NCBI RefSeq assembly: GCF_036567765.1
Contig: NZ_DATCTU010000081.1
Coordinates: 142,360-206,359 of the forward strand
DNA length: 64,000 nucleotides
Origin: Pseudobacteroides sp.
GTDB taxonomy: Bacteria > Bacillota > Clostridia > Acetivibrionales > DSM-2933
Reading direction: 5' to 3'
The notes below the pieces were generated by a model. The model made no database searches, was not told where the DNA came from, and saw only the letters and a list, made by a program, of their open reading frames with translations. This document shows positions 28,627 through 39,416 of this stretch, one piece after another. How positions within the stretch are numbered: position 1 is the first letter of the stretch; each line of letters opens with the position of its first letter. A program made the translations under genes and the position numbers.

Positions 28627-28655
28627 TACCGATACACTTCGAATGTGTATCGGTA
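28627..28655 (-). promoter_or_regulatory. Perfect 11-bp inverted repeat in the pdxST leader (operator or leader hairpin)
   Basis: TACCGATACAC (28627-28637) and GTGTATCGGTA (28645-28655) flank 7 bases. It lies 18-46 bases upstream of the pdxS start codon and just downstream of the predicted start site of the 28666-28694 promoter. No T-run follows, so it is not a terminator. It could be an operator for a dimeric repressor such as a PLP-responsive regulator, or a hairpin that affects pdxS translation. Confidence 0.55.
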
Positions 28656-28665
28656 AATTTTATAG

Positions 28666-28694
28666 ATTATAACATGCTTCCATTTAAATTACAA
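28666..28694 (-). promoter_or_regulatory. Sigma-A-type promoter of pdxST
   Basis: Read on the minus strand: -35 TTGTAA (28689-28694), 17-base spacer, -10 TATAAT (28666-28671). The -10 is preceded by TGT, so it is of the extended type. It implies that pdxST can be transcribed independently of the upstream sulfur genes. Confidence 0.7.
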
Positions 28695-28732
28695 TATTAC
28701 AAATTTAAAACTTTATACAAAAAAAATTACGA

Positions 28733-29869
28733 TCAGCTTCCTAATGCCCTTTCAAAGTCCTCAATAAGGTCTTCTACATCCTCAAGCCCAACAGATACAC
28801 GGATTAGGCTGTCGCTAATACCAAGCCTATCCCTTTCCTCCTTCGGCATTGACACATGAGACATCTTCACAGGGTAGGACACTATTGTCTCAACTCCTCC
28901 AAGGCTTACAGCAACTGCTGCAGTTTTAATGCCGCTCATAAACTTGCGTGCCGTTTCTACACTTTTTGCCTTAAATGAAAGGACTGCTCCAGAGCCATCC
29001 GCCTGTGACAAGTGTATATTGCTTCCGGGATGATCGGGAAGTCCGGGATAATAGACCTTCTCTACATTCTTATTGCCTGCCAGCCATTTTGCAAGGGCTT
29101 CTGCCCCTTTTTGCTGGTAATCCATTCGGACCTTAAGAGTTTTAAGTCCCCTCAATAGAAGCCAGCTGTCCAGCGGCCCCAAGACTGCTCCAAAACTAAG
29201 CTGCACCGAATAAATCTTTTGTGCCAATTCTTCATCATTAACTACCACCAAACCTGCAAGTACATCACTGTGCCCACCGATAAACTTGGTTGCACTATGA
29301 ACTACAATATCTATGCCAAGGTCAATGGGCCTTTGCAGATATGGAGACATAAAGGTATTATCAATAATGGTCAGAAGATTATGCTCCTTCGCAATACTCA
29401 CCACAGCCCTTAAGTCGGTTATCTTAAGAAGAGGGTTTGATGGGGTTTCAAGAAATATTGCCTTTGTATTGTCCTTGATGCTGTTTTTTATGGCATCAAG
29501 GTCTGCTGCATCAACCAGAGTTACTTCCAGCTTGAATCTTTTAAAAAATGTGGTACTTATTCTATAGGTGCCGCCATAAACATCCTCGCAGAGAACAATA
29601 TGATCACCTGCAGAAAATATTGAGAGAACTGATGAGGTTGCTGCCATTCCTGATGAAAAAGCAAAGCCCTTTTTACCGTTTTCCAGTATGGCAATTGAGT
29701 ATTCAAGGGCATTTCTTGTAGGATTACCTACCCTTGAATACTCATACTCACCAGGATTATCCAAATCTTTCTGGTGGTATGTGGATGCCTGGTAAATAGG
29801 TATACTTAAGGCACCCGTATATTTATCTATTTCATTTCCATTATGGATAAGCTTTGTACCGAATTTCAT
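28733..29869 (-). CDS. Cystathionine gamma-synthase/lyase-type PLP enzyme (second copy)
   Basis: This 378-residue member of the Cys/Met metabolism PLP family interconverts homoserine or cysteine thioethers (cystathionine synthase, beta-lyase or gamma-lyase). Landmarks are YSRVGNPTRNALE, FSSGMAATSSVL, the PLP lysine in [14 protein letters not shown], and SLGGVETIVSYPVKMSH. ATG 29869 sits 8 bases after GGAG; the frame is also open at a GTG at 29878 that overlaps the upstream stop. It follows its paralogue (29875-31032) almost without gap. In such gene pairs one is usually MetB-like (synthase) and the other MetC/MccB-like (lyase), but sequence inspection alone does not settle which is which. Confidence 0.88.
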   Translation of the reverse strand: MKFGTKLIHNGNEIDKYTGALSIPIYQASTYHQKDLDNPGEYEYSRVGNPTRNALEYSIAILENGKKGFAFSSGMAATSSVLSIFSAGDHIVLCEDVYGGTYRISTTFFKRFKLEVTLVDAADLDAIKNSIKDNTKAIFLETPSNPLLKITDLRAVVSIAKEHNLLTIIDNTFMSPYLQRPIDLGIDIVVHSATKFIGGHSDVLAGLVVVNDEELAQKIYSVQLSFGAVLGPLDSWLLLRGLKTLKVRMDYQQKGAEALAKWLAGNKNVEKVYYPGLPDHPGSNIHLSQADGSGAVLSFKAKSVETARKFMSGIKTAAVAVSLGGVETIVSYPVKMSHVSMPKEERDRLGISDSLIRVSVGLEDVEDLIEDFERALGS

Positions 29870-29874
29870 TTTAA

Positions 29875-31032
29875 TCACTCCAATGCCTGCTTAAGATCAT
29901 TTATTAAATCATCAGCTGCTTCGATGCCGACAGAAAGCCTTAAAAGCCTGTCGTTAACACCGATTCTTTCCCTTATCTCTTGAGGAATGGCAGCGTGGGT
30001 CTGCACAAGGGGATATGTAATGAGGCTCTCAACACCGCCAAGACTCTCCGCAAATATTATGAGCTTCACCCTTCCCAGGATTTGTTCAACCAAATTCTTA
30101 TCCTTAACAGTAAAGGAAATCATTGCACCAAATCCATCAGCCTGTGCTTTGGAAATCTCATATCCCTTATGATCGGGAAGTCCTGCATAATAGACTTTAT
30201 CTATCTTATTTTGAGTTCGAAGCCAATATGCTATTTCCATAGCGTTTTTCTGCTGCTTCTCCAGCCTTATGCCCAGAGTCTTGATGCCCCTTAGTATAAG
30301 CCATGAATCAAATGGTGAAAGGACAGCTCCCTCCGACTTTTGAATAAGCTTTATTTTTTCTGCTGTTTGTTGGTCATTTACCACAACAAGCCCTGCCAGT
30401 GTATCGTTGTGGCCTCCAAGATACTTTGTTCCGCTGTGGAGTACAATATCCGCTCCAAGCTCTAACGGCCTTTGATATAAGGGTGTAAGGAATGTATTAT
30501 CTACTATCAGCTGAATTCCTTTGCTCCTTGTGATTTGTGCTGCAGCCCTTATATCCGCTACCTTCATCATGGGGTTTGTCGGTGTTTCAATGAAAACAGC
30601 CTTTGTATTAGGCTTTATGGAATTTTGAATTTGACCTGTCTCACTTGTATCAACGTAGGAAAACTGTATGCCGTACTTGCTGAAGACCTCCCCAAAAATC
30701 CTGTAGGTCCCGCCATACAAGTCATCCGATACAACAATATGATCCCCCGGATCAAACAGCTTAAGAACAGTTGATACTGCAGCCATACCACTTGAAAATG
30801 CAAAGCCGTATTTACCGTTTTCCAGCAGAGCAATAGTATTTTCAAGCTCCTCTCTGGTAGGATTTTGAAGCCTTGAATAGTCATAGCCTGTCGTCTGATT
30901 AAGACCTGGGTGCCTGAATGTGGCACTCTGATATATGGGATAGCTTATGGCTCCCGTGTGCTCATCATATCCTTTAAATCCGTGAACCACCTTTGTTTGA
31001 ATTTTCAAATCTCTAACATCCCCATTAATCAT
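29875..31032 (-). CDS. Cystathionine gamma-synthase/lyase-type PLP enzyme (first copy)
   Basis: This paralogue of the downstream gene has about 385 residues. Landmarks: YSRLQNPTREELE, FSSGMAAVSTVL, VLHSGTKYLGGHNDT with the PLP lysine, and SLGGVESLITYPLVQTHA. It probably forms or splits cystathionine between homoserine esters and cysteine. The start is unclear: AGGAG lies right before a GTG (31035) and an ATG (31032), giving unusually short spacing. It lies 51 bases after O-acetylhomoserine sulfhydrylase and is cotranscribed with it. It shares the C-terminal SLGGVE/THA motif region with its neighbour, so the pair likely arose by duplication. Confidence 0.88.
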   Translation of the reverse strand: MINGDVRDLKIQTKVVHGFKGYDEHTGAISYPIYQSATFRHPGLNQTTGYDYSRLQNPTREELENTIALLENGKYGFAFSSGMAAVSTVLKLFDPGDHIVVSDDLYGGTYRIFGEVFSKYGIQFSYVDTSETGQIQNSIKPNTKAVFIETPTNPMMKVADIRAAAQITRSKGIQLIVDNTFLTPLYQRPLELGADIVLHSGTKYLGGHNDTLAGLVVVNDQQTAEKIKLIQKSEGAVLSPFDSWLILRGIKTLGIRLEKQQKNAMEIAYWLRTQNKIDKVYYAGLPDHKGYEISKAQADGFGAMISFTVKDKNLVEQILGRVKLIIFAESLGGVESLITYPLVQTHAAIPQEIRERIGVNDRLLRLSVGIEAADDLINDLKQALE

Positions 31033-31083
31033 CACTCCTAATAAATTTATTGAATTGTATTTAAAAAGCTTTAATATTATTTC

Positions 31084-32442
<1,359 letters not shown>

Positions 32443-32892
32443 TTATATAAAGTACATATCCGATGAATTACCGCTTATTCTCTTGTATTCATTGACAAGG
32501 TCTTCCAATGTAAGTGAGTCCACAATGCTGTTTATGCTTTCATTAATTTTATCCCACACATTTAGCTTTATACAATTCTGTATAATGCTTTGGTGTGAAA
32601 TATTTTCCTCTAAGTTTTCATCAACAACAGAGAGCTCACCTTCTAGAGCCCTTAATATACTGCCTACCTTTATGTTAGCGGGGTCATCAGCTAATATATA
32701 CCCACCTTGTGCCCCTTTAACACTTTTTACTAGGCCTGATTTTCTAAGAATTGAAAAAACCTGCTCAAGGTAATTTTCAGATATGTCTTGTCTCTCAGCT
32801 ATGTTGCATAATGAAACGTGATCTCCTGCGGAGTTCACGGCCAAGTCAACCATTGCTCTTAATCCATACCTTCCTTTTGTAGAAAGTTTCAT
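32443..32892 (-). CDS. Rrf2-family transcriptional regulator, CymR-like
   Basis: This winged-helix repressor of 149 residues starts MKLSTKGRYGLRAMVDLAV, has the HTH segment ISENYLEQVFSILRKSGLVKSVKGAQGGY, and an effector helix. It has only one cysteine in the region where IscR carries its three Fe-S ligands, so it is not an Fe-S sensor. In Bacillus and Staphylococcus CymR works with CysK to repress cysteine and sulfur genes. Its place between metA and O-acetylhomoserine sulfhydrylase supports the same role here. ATG 32892 has GGAGAAGG upstream. CymR and IscR are paralogous, so the assignment rests on the absent cysteines and the context. Confidence 0.85.
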   Translation of the reverse strand: MKLSTKGRYGLRAMVDLAVNSAGDHVSLCNIAERQDISENYLEQVFSILRKSGLVKSVKGAQGGYILADDPANIKVGSILRALEGELSVVDENLEENISHQSIIQNCIKLNVWDKINESINSIVDSLTLEDLVNEYKRISGNSSDMYFI

Positions 32893-32954
32893 AGTATCCC
32901 TACCTTCTCCTACTAATCCTATATGTTTTATGATACATTTTATTTTCCAGTATG

Positions 32955-33896
32955 TCAATCATTTTTCTTGTTTTCTCCATTTTTCAACTGGTTCAAATCA
33001 AATGGAGTCTGCTGGTATACGTAGTAATTGAGCCAATTTGAAAAAAGCAGGTTGGCATGTCCTCTCCATTTGACAATGGGCTCTTTTGAAGGATCGTCAT
33101 CACGAAAATAGTTTTTAGGCACTTCAATGTCAAGGCCCTTTGAAATATCCCTGTCATACTCTGCCTTCAAAGTAAGGGGGTCATACTCGGAATGGCCTGT
33201 TACGAATATTTGCCTGCCGCCTTTAGTCTTGACAATGTACACACCTGATTCATCAGATTCTGAAAGTATCTCCAGATCACTTACTTTTTCAATATCTTCC
33301 CTCTTAATTCCGGTATGTCTTGAGTGAGGCACAAAAAATTCGTCATCGAAGCCTCTAAAAAGCATTACATTTTTCTTGTTTATCCTATGCTTAAATATAC
33401 CGAACATTTTTTCCGGCAAAGGATATTTGGGTATTCCATAATGATGATAGAGTCCTGCTTGAGCAGCCCAACATATATGAAATGTGGAGTATACGTTGCT
33501 AAGACTCCAATCCATTATTGTCTTTAACTCATTCCAGTATGTAACCTCCTCAAAGGGCATTGTTTCAATAGGTGCTCCAGTTATTATAAGGCCGTCAAAC
33601 CTTTCACCCTTCACATCTTCAAAAGTCTTATAGAAGTTGGAAAGATGCTCTTCAGGTGTGTTCTTTGATGTATAGGTCTGAGGATGCAGCAGTACTACAT
33701 CAACCTGAATGGGGGTATTGCCTATAAGTCTCAGCAGCTGTGTCTCTGTAACTATTTTTGTGGGCATCAGATTTAAGATAGCTATCCTAAGGGGCCTTAT
33801 ATCTTGATGCATTGCCCTTTCTTCAGTCATAACAAATATATTTTCATTTGAAAGAATTTCTGCCGCAGGCAGATTATCAGGAATTTTTATTGGCAT
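32955..33896 (-). CDS. metAA: Homoserine O-acetyltransferase (MetA family)
   Basis: This enzyme activates homoserine for methionine synthesis. The protein has 313 residues with [11 protein letters not shown] at the start, the nucleophile Cys142 in FHICWAAQ, and the [16 protein letters not shown]-terminus. Residue 111 is Glu (GAPIET), the position that favours acetyl-CoA over succinyl-CoA, where E. coli MetA has Gly. The product should therefore be O-acetylhomoserine, which matches the sulfhydrylase two genes on. The start at ATG 33896 follows AAGAGG by 8 bases and reproduces the family numbering; a GTG three codons earlier overlaps the ribosome binding site. It is the first gene of the methionine unit. 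Confidence 0.95.
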   Translation of the reverse strand: MPIKIPDNLPAAEILSNENIFVMTEERAMHQDIRPLRIAILNLMPTKIVTETQLLRLIGNTPIQVDVVLLHPQTYTSKNTPEEHLSNFYKTFEDVKGERFDGLIITGAPIETMPFEEVTYWNELKTIMDWSLSNVYSTFHICWAAQAGLYHHYGIPKYPLPEKMFGIFKHRINKKNVMLFRGFDDEFFVPHSRHTGIKREDIEKVSDLEILSESDESGVYIVKTKGGRQIFVTGHSEYDPLTLKAEYDRDISKGLDIEVPKNYFRDDDPSKEPIVKWRGHANLLFSNWLNYYVYQQTPFDLNQLKNGENKKND

Positions 33897-33938
33897 ATAT
33901 GACACCTCTTAAGTATTTATTGAGACATTTCATAGCAG

Positions 33939-33960
33939 TATAATTCCAAGTTAATTTATA
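33939..33960 (-). promoter_or_regulatory. Possible regulator site in the metA leader
   Basis: On the minus strand this reads TATAAATTAACTTGGAATTATA, a partly symmetrical AT-rich element with a GGAATTATA arm. It lies about 42-64 bases upstream of the metA start and downstream of a TATAAT at about 33980. As far as I recall, CymR sites in Bacilli share GGAATT-type half-sites. This match is tentative. Confidence 0.25.
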
Positions 33961-34016
33961 TGAATAATATATTTATATTATAACTTTTTTTATCTTTTTT
34001 CAATACAAAAAAATAC

Positions 34017-34051
34017 GAAGCCAAAATGCCAAGTATGACATATTTAGCTTC
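34017..34051 (-). terminator. Weak hairpin terminator of the small membrane-protein gene
   Basis: On the minus strand GAAGCTAAA pairs imperfectly with TTTTGGCTTC, and GTATTTTTTTG follows. It lies about 50 bases after the stop at 34101. Confidence 0.4.
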
Positions 34052-34100
34052 AGTCTTTTACCCTGTTAATATAGTTTATCAAGTTCCAATACAGCCAAAA

Positions 34101-34589
34101 TTACATTTTCATATTCATATCCATATGAAATACGTCCGGGCTCAACATTCCGAATATCATGGCTACATGTGCAACCACAAGGAATATTCCTACAAAAATG
34201 GAATGGAGCTTAAGCTTTTCCATCTCATCTTTCTTCCTTCCTATTAGGCCCATTTCCAGCAGTGCCATTCCCAAAAGCGGAATTATTCCTGACAAATAAA
34301 AACCTACGGCAATTACATCAGCCGGCCCCCTCCATTCTCCGTTTTGGGTCAAAGGAATAACCGCTGTATACATTAAATAAATGAAAATGCCGGTAAAATA
34401 AACTCCTGAGATAATTCCTGCAATTTTATTAACTGTCCTTATCGGCCCATTCAGCTTGCGGCTAAAGAGTATAACCAGTTCGGTTATTGCAATGGTTTCA
34501 GCCAAAATGACAGGTATAGCCATGAATATTAGAAGATTCCAAGGCTGATTTGATGCAAGCAACTCCATATAGTGAGTCATATTACCCAT
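34101..34589 (-). CDS. Small integral membrane protein with four predicted helices, function unknown
   Basis: The protein has 162 residues and four hydrophobic segments (around 19-41, 55-78, 88-110 and 125-150). I do not recognise a characterised family with certainty; it resembles DUF6803-like permease-annotated proteins. The C-terminus ends in a Met/His-rich tail, HMDMNMKM, which could bind a soft metal such as copper. Several Glu residues lie near helix 1 and between helices 3 and 4. AGGAGGG stands 5 bases before the ATG. The gene appears monocistronic: 176 bases separate it from the chemoreceptor gene upstream and more than 200 from metA downstream. Confidence 0.6.
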   Translation of the reverse strand: MGNMTHYMELLASNQPWNLLIFMAIPVILAETIAITELVILFSRKLNGPIRTVNKIAGIISGVYFTGIFIYLMYTAVIPLTQNGEWRGPADVIAVGFYLSGIIPLLGMALLEMGLIGRKKDEMEKLKLHSIFVGIFLVVAHVAMIFGMLSPDVFHMDMNMKM

Positions 34590-34765
34590 AAAATCCCTCC
34601 TGTTTGATTTAGTTTATTCGGCATATACAATATACCAACTGTTTGTGAAGATTTTATGGAGATTAAAAATATATTTCCGCTAATTCAATATATCATTAAC
34701 AAACTTCTTGCCAAAATTGCAAACTCACTGCAACTAGACCTGAGAACAGTACAGAAATAATATTT

Positions 34766-36841
34766 TTAATACTTGCCGAAATTGTTCTGCTCTAGATCAA
34801 TATTAAGTTGAGGTGGAGTATTAACTAAATTTCTTTTGCTACTTTTCATTTGACTTTTTAAATTGTGTTTTGACGTATTTTTCAACTTATTATATTCATT
34901 ATTAACAGTATTCCTCTTCAATACAAATTGGCTGACTTTTTCTTTTAATAATTCTGCCTGCCCTGATAATTCCTGGCTTGCGGCTGCACTTTCTTCTGAT
35001 GTTGCAGAGTTTGTCTGTGTTACTTGTGAGACTTGCATGATGCCTTGATTTACTTGCAAAATTGCAGTTGCCTGATAATCGGAGGCTGAAGCAATCTCGT
35101 TGATAAGGTCCGCGACCTTGGAGACACCTGTTACGATTCTGTTAAGAGCCTCAGCTGTAGAATTTGCGATTTTGGTTCCGTCATCAACTTTTTTAATGGA
35201 ACCCTCAATAAGACCTGTTGTTTCCTTTGCTGCATTTGCACTTCTTGCGGCTAGACTTCTCACTTCCTCAGCAACTACTGCAAAACCCTTACCGTGCTGA
35301 CCTGCTCTAGCAGCTTCAACTGCTGCATTCAAAGCAAGGATATTGGTCTGAAAAGCTATCTCATCAATTACCTTGATTATCTTGGAAATACTGCTTGAAG
35401 CTATATTTATTTCATCCATAGCCTTTAGCATGTCACCCATTTGGCAGTTACCATGGATTGCATTATCCTTTGCAGATATTGCTAATTCATTGGCTTGGTT
35501 TGCATTAGCAGCATTTTGCTTTGTCTGTGCTGCAATTTCCTCCATTGAGGCTGAAAGCTCCTCCGCAACAGATGCCTGCTCTGTCGAGCCTTGCGACAAA
35601 GCCTGACTGGAAGCTGCAACCTGGCTTGCACCAGCAAAAACTTGTTCTGCAGCAGAGTTAATACCTCCTAAAACTTCGTTGAATGAAGAGATAATCTTAT
35701 TAAGAGAACTCTTAATTTCTATAAAATCACCATTAAACTCACTATCAACATGTAGGTTTAGATTTCCATTAGCCATCTGGTTTAATATTTCCGATATTTC
35801 ATTTATGTACGAATAGAGTGTTGAAATGGTCTTATTAAGTGAATTTTTTATTTTAGCATGATCTCCTTTATATTCACCAGTGACCTTGCATTGAAGATTA
35901 CCTTTTGAAATTTCCTCCAATACATTTGAACTTTCCTGGATAGGTAATATTACAGCATCAAGGATATCATTCATTCCATGTACAATTTCTGCATACCCTC
36001 CACTAAACTTGTTTGAATCTCCACGGGCATTGAGCTTGCCTTCTGTTGCAGAGCTGGTTAGTAATTGGGCTTCTGTTATAAGACTTTTAAGAGTATGTAT
36101 TATTTTACTAAAGGCATGACCAAGACTGCCTATTTCATCCTTTGAAGTAATATTTATAACTATGTCAAGATTACCGTCTGACACATCTTCAGCTGCTTTA
36201 ACTATCTTTTTAATGGGGGTGTTTATAATCCTTGCAATAAAAAGACTTACTCCTATTCCAAGTAAAAACGCCATTACAAAGAATACCAGAACAAGCGTAG
36301 CCTTGGTATTCATTGACTTACTTAGATTTTCAGCATTCTGTTTCATTCCGTCATTTTTCAACTTTTCGTATTTGTCAAGATTATCTGCAAACAGCGTTCT
36401 TAACTTAGCATAGTCACCGTGAAAAATATTTAAAACCTCTGTCCTATTTGCTTTCGGGTCCATCATTTTCTTTTCAAGTTCTATCAGTTGTTGGTTATAC
36501 TGATCATTTTCATTGAATATGTTTTTTTCTTCGCTATTTACGGCATATTTTAAGGATTCTTCTATTTTTTCATCTATTGCTTTGGCGTTTAAATCGTATT
36601 TGCTCCTTTCAGTAGAATCTTCAGGATCTATAATAATTCCCCTTATACAATCTGCTAAAGTTAAGTCTATAAATCGTATATCCTGAGCAAGATTAAAAGC
36701 ATATATATCCTTATCTACAAAATTATTAAATGTAGTTATTTCATCTTTAATTGAAATGTAGGATATTATAATTGATATTGAACATACTAGCAGAACAGTG
36801 ATAAACCCTAAAAGAATTTTATTCCTGATACTAAAAATCAT
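34766..36841 (-). CDS. Methyl-accepting chemotaxis protein with a four-helix-bundle sensor and multiple HAMP-like repeats
   Basis: This 691-residue membrane receptor signals to CheA. TM1 lies at about 8-30, an extracellular helical sensor (about 30-185) contains [16 protein letters not shown], and TM2 lies at about 187-207. A HAMP domain follows (to about 260), then two or three HAMP-like repeats ([55 protein letters not shown]). The signalling tip is [21 protein letters not shown]. The ligand is unknown. No flagellar or che genes lie in the window, so it may serve a type IV pilus or a remote flagellar system. Confidence 0.93.
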   Translation of the reverse strand: MIFSIRNKILLGFITVLLVCSISIIISYISIKDEITTFNNFVDKDIYAFNLAQDIRFIDLTLADCIRGIIIDPEDSTERSKYDLNAKAIDEKIEESLKYAVNSEEKNIFNENDQYNQQLIELEKKMMDPKANRTEVLNIFHGDYAKLRTLFADNLDKYEKLKNDGMKQNAENLSKSMNTKATLVLVFFVMAFLLGIGVSLFIARIINTPIKKIVKAAEDVSDGNLDIVINITSKDEIGSLGHAFSKIIHTLKSLITEAQLLTSSATEGKLNARGDSNKFSGGYAEIVHGMNDILDAVILPIQESSNVLEEISKGNLQCKVTGEYKGDHAKIKNSLNKTISTLYSYINEISEILNQMANGNLNLHVDSEFNGDFIEIKSSLNKIISSFNEVLGGINSAAEQVFAGASQVAASSQALSQGSTEQASVAEELSASMEEIAAQTKQNAANANQANELAISAKDNAIHGNCQMGDMLKAMDEINIASSSISKIIKVIDEIAFQTNILALNAAVEAARAGQHGKGFAVVAEEVRSLAARSANAAKETTGLIEGSIKKVDDGTKIANSTAEALNRIVTGVSKVADLINEIASASDYQATAILQVNQGIMQVSQVTQTNSATSEESAAASQELSGQAELLKEKVSQFVLKRNTVNNEYNKLKNTSKHNLKSQMKSSKRNLVNTPPQLNIDLEQNNFGKY

Positions 36842-36946
36842 TATGATGCCTCCCTATAATTAATATACTGGTATTTAAGCTACATTCAACTGCATTTTCG
36901 CAATTTCATAAATAAAATAGCTCACTTGAATAATACATTTATCGGA

Positions 36947-37084
36947 ATGAAAGCTAACGAACTTAATACACATATGTATTCTCTGCTAAATTTCGCAACC
37001 CAACTTATAAATGCCTCTAAAATAGAAATGAATATTGATGGCGAGAAAAAGCACATTGTGCAGATATATGAAGCAAGCCAGTAG
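36947..37084 (+). CDS. Short ORF of 45 residues, possibly a gene remnant
   Basis: An open frame from ATG 36947 to TAG 37082-37084 lies between two receptor genes that run the other way. The peptide is protein-like (ending KKHIVQIYEASQ), and the frame is open upstream to 36860 with coding-like composition. There is no good ribosome binding site at the ATG. I recognise no family. It may be the C-terminal remnant of a lost gene. Confidence 0.25.
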   Translation: MKANELNTHMYSLLNFATQLINASKIEMNIDGEKKHIVQIYEASQ

Positions 37085-37115
37085 AAAGTGCTTCCATGAA
37101 AATAGGCATTTTGCG

Positions 37116-38816
37116 TTATATTTTAAATGTACCTGTCATGTTTACAAGATTTTCAACACTATCATTAGTTATCTTAGCTTGACTTAACACTTCGTGTGCT
37201 TTATACATTATTGAAGAAGTTCTTTGAGCTATGTTTACTGAACCTTCTGCACCTTCGTTAGCCGCTTTTGAAATTTCATCTATTGCTTTTATTATATTTT
37301 TCATTGATGATTCCAATTGCTCGCAAGTTGTTGAGAAACTTGTAACTAATCTTTCAACAAAATCAGCATCTTGACTATAATGTTCTCCTGTTTTTACCAA
37401 GGTGTTATAATCATTTATAACTTTGCTATCGACAAAAGTAAGTAGACCCTTGGAATCTTGGATTAGTTCCATAACAGAACTAGTTACCCCTTCTACTACA
37501 CTTTGTATTTGTGAAACAGTATTCTTTGAGTCTTCTGCAAGCTTACGTATTTCATCTGCCACAACTGCAAAACCTTTTCCTGCTTCACCTGCCCTAGCTG
37601 CTTCTATTGAAGCATTCAAAGCTAAAAGGTTTGTTTGCTCCGATATCCCTAGAATAGCTTGTGTAAGAACATTGATTTCCTCAATAACCCTGGACTTATC
37701 AATTGATTCTTTAAGTCTTAATTGAGTCATTTCATATATAGCCACTGCTGATTTTTGGGATTCTGTGACACTACTTTTTAATTCAATTGACCTTTTCTTA
37801 ATTTCCTTAACCTGCATTAATCCATTTAGGGATATTTGAGCTACATTTTCCATGGAATGAACAACCTCATTAGCAGTTGCATTGATTTCTTCTGTCGCAG
37901 CTGCTGTTTCCTGCATCTGAGCAGAAAGCTGCTCAGTTGTTGAAGAAACTTCCTCAATATCTGCCTGAAGTTTATTCATTTCTTCTACAGTAATTAACGA
38001 ACCTTTTTCAATCACAGCAGATTCATTAATAATGCCTGAAATTGTTTTGTAAATCGCTTCTTTCATTTTATTAGTAGCCCTTGCAATAACTCCTATTTCG
38101 TCTTTAGAATTAGTCAAAAATGACTTTAGTTCATGTGTTAAATTACCTAGGGAAATTTCCGATATACCTTTTTCCAACTCTTCAATTCTCTTTGCGATCT
38201 GATATCCAGTTGCAAATGATATCAGAATTCCTATAACCAGCATTAAAACGAGAACTCCAAAAATAATCCTTGTATTATTAGCCAGCTCTCTATTTACTTC
38301 AGATATTGGGATCCCTACAAACCACATTCCTATTATATCACCTGTACTATCTTTTATTGCTGTATAATGTGTCATTACTGGAATTCCGGCAACAAGAGTT
38401 TCGCCAAGAAAGTTTTCACCTTTTGTAAGGGTTTTATCAATAACTTCTTTTGATGCTTTTGTATCAACCTTCCTTTTTCCATCCTCTCCCTTTACATTTG
38501 TAGAAACTCTTGTATCCTTTAAAAATATAGTAGATAGGATGCCTGTATCTATGCTAATTTCATCAACCAAATCAAAATTATCATTAATAAGAGTTGTCCC
38601 TTTGTATAACTTATTATCGGATATTTTCCATTCACCAGGATATTTTTCATTAAGTGCCATATAGCCTAATGCTGAAGCAGTGCCTAATTGATCATGTATT
38701 TTATTATTAAGAATATTTTCAGATGTAAAATATGTAGTGATAATGATAACTGCCGAAAATACAATTAATATAACGCTAAAGATTAATGCAAATTTGAATT
38801 TTATTTTCATCATCAT
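37116..38816 (-). CDS. Methyl-accepting chemotaxis protein with a single-Cache sensor
   Basis: This 566-residue receptor has TM1 at about 7-29, an extracellular sCache-type sensor (about 35-180; landmarks [27 protein letters not shown]), TM2 at about 187-207, a HAMP domain, and a signalling helical hairpin whose tip reads [38 protein letters not shown]. Cache sensors usually bind small organic acids or amino acids. Three consecutive ATG codons (38816, 38813, 38810) follow GGAG, so the exact start is uncertain by up to two residues. It is a separate transcription unit from the other receptor, with a 274-base gap holding a possible gene remnant. Confidence 0.93.
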   Translation of the reverse strand: MMMKIKFKFALIFSVILIVFSAVIIITTYFTSENILNNKIHDQLGTASALGYMALNEKYPGEWKISDNKLYKGTTLINDNFDLVDEISIDTGILSTIFLKDTRVSTNVKGEDGKRKVDTKASKEVIDKTLTKGENFLGETLVAGIPVMTHYTAIKDSTGDIIGMWFVGIPISEVNRELANNTRIIFGVLVLMLVIGILISFATGYQIAKRIEELEKGISEISLGNLTHELKSFLTNSKDEIGVIARATNKMKEAIYKTISGIINESAVIEKGSLITVEEMNKLQADIEEVSSTTEQLSAQMQETAAATEEINATANEVVHSMENVAQISLNGLMQVKEIKKRSIELKSSVTESQKSAVAIYEMTQLRLKESIDKSRVIEEINVLTQAILGISEQTNLLALNASIEAARAGEAGKGFAVVADEIRKLAEDSKNTVSQIQSVVEGVTSSVMELIQDSKGLLTFVDSKVINDYNTLVKTGEHYSQDADFVERLVTSFSTTCEQLESSMKNIIKAIDEISKAANEGAEGSVNIAQRTSSIMYKAHEVLSQAKITNDSVENLVNMTGTFKI

Positions 38817-39035
38817 CGACTCCAGTCATTTGTTTAGTTAACATATTTATCTGTAAATGTCTTGAATACTTTTACTTAAAACATTATCCTATTGCAGCAT
38901 TTATATTTTACCCCTTTTCATTTAGATCCTTTTGTATACAAAATTACTTTTATTCTTTCATAATTTTATTTAATTGCTGCAAAGATAAAGGGAAACCAAT
39001 GGTCGAAAGGTTTAATTAAATTTATCAGACAAATA

Positions 39036-39057
39036 ATATAATACACTCGTATTATAT
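39036..39057 (+). promoter_or_regulatory. Palindrome upstream of the PspC gene
   Basis: ATATAATAC and GTATTATAT flank ACTC (39036-39057). The left arm contains TATAAT and lies about 47 bases before the PspC start, so it could be a promoter -10 embedded in an operator. Confidence 0.35.
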
Positions 39058-39088
39058 ATCAAGAAAGAAAATTTAAGAGGTGTCTGCC

Positions 39089-39274
39089 ATGAGAAAAATA
39101 TTTTTGTCACGCACTGATAAGAAAATAGCTGGTGTCTGTGGGGGTATTGCAGAATATTTTGGCCTTGATTCAACTTTAGTGAGACTTGCCTTTGTTATAT
39201 TGGCATTACTGGGCTTTAGCTCAGTTATTGTATATATAGCATGCTGGTTTATATTCCCAAGCGAAGAATTCTAA
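39089..39274 (+). CDS. PspC domain membrane protein
   Basis: This small protein of 61 residues is one PspC domain: a basic start (RKIFLSRTDKKIAGVCGGIAEYFG) followed by a hydrophobic helix (LAFVILALLGFSSVIVYIACWFIF). PspC-type proteins take part in membrane-stress responses and may act as toxin-like or regulator-anchoring components; no PspA or LiaF partner is nearby. The ATG at 39089 follows AAGAGG by 8 bases; a GTG at 39080 overlaps the ribosome binding site. It is monocistronic and convergent with spo0A. Confidence 0.85.
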   Translation: MRKIFLSRTDKKIAGVCGGIAEYFGLDSTLVRLAFVILALLGFSSVIVYIACWFIFPSEEF

Positions 39275-39307
39275 GCAATTTAAATGGGTTTTTAATTAAA
39301 TCAAAAA

Positions 39308-39399
39308 CACTTTAAACCCTTAATAGCTAACTGCTTGAAGGACTGACATCCCGGTGCGGCAGTTGGCTATTTAAAGATCTAAAGTGCTGGGTTTAAGTG
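39308..39399 (-). ncRNA. Structured element between pspC and spo0A (long nested hairpin; complex terminator or unknown RNA)
   Basis: An outer helix (39308-39319 with 39389-39399, one bulge) encloses an inner 13-bp helix (39322-39334 with 39359-39371, one wobble) with a 24-base GC-richer loop. On the minus strand the outer helix is followed by GTGTTTTTGATT, so the whole could end the spo0A transcript. The 5' arm CACTTTA can also pair with TAAAGTG at 39380-39386, which gives an alternative fold. It is more elaborate than a simple terminator, and I recognise no RNA family. Confidence 0.45.
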
Positions 39400-39416
39400 C
39401 TTAATTCTTTAATATT

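Noticed and set aside
33906..34100. Possible SAM riboswitch (S-box) upstream of metA
   Set aside because: The leader is plain AT-rich sequence without the conserved S-box core or a terminator-antiterminator arrangement.
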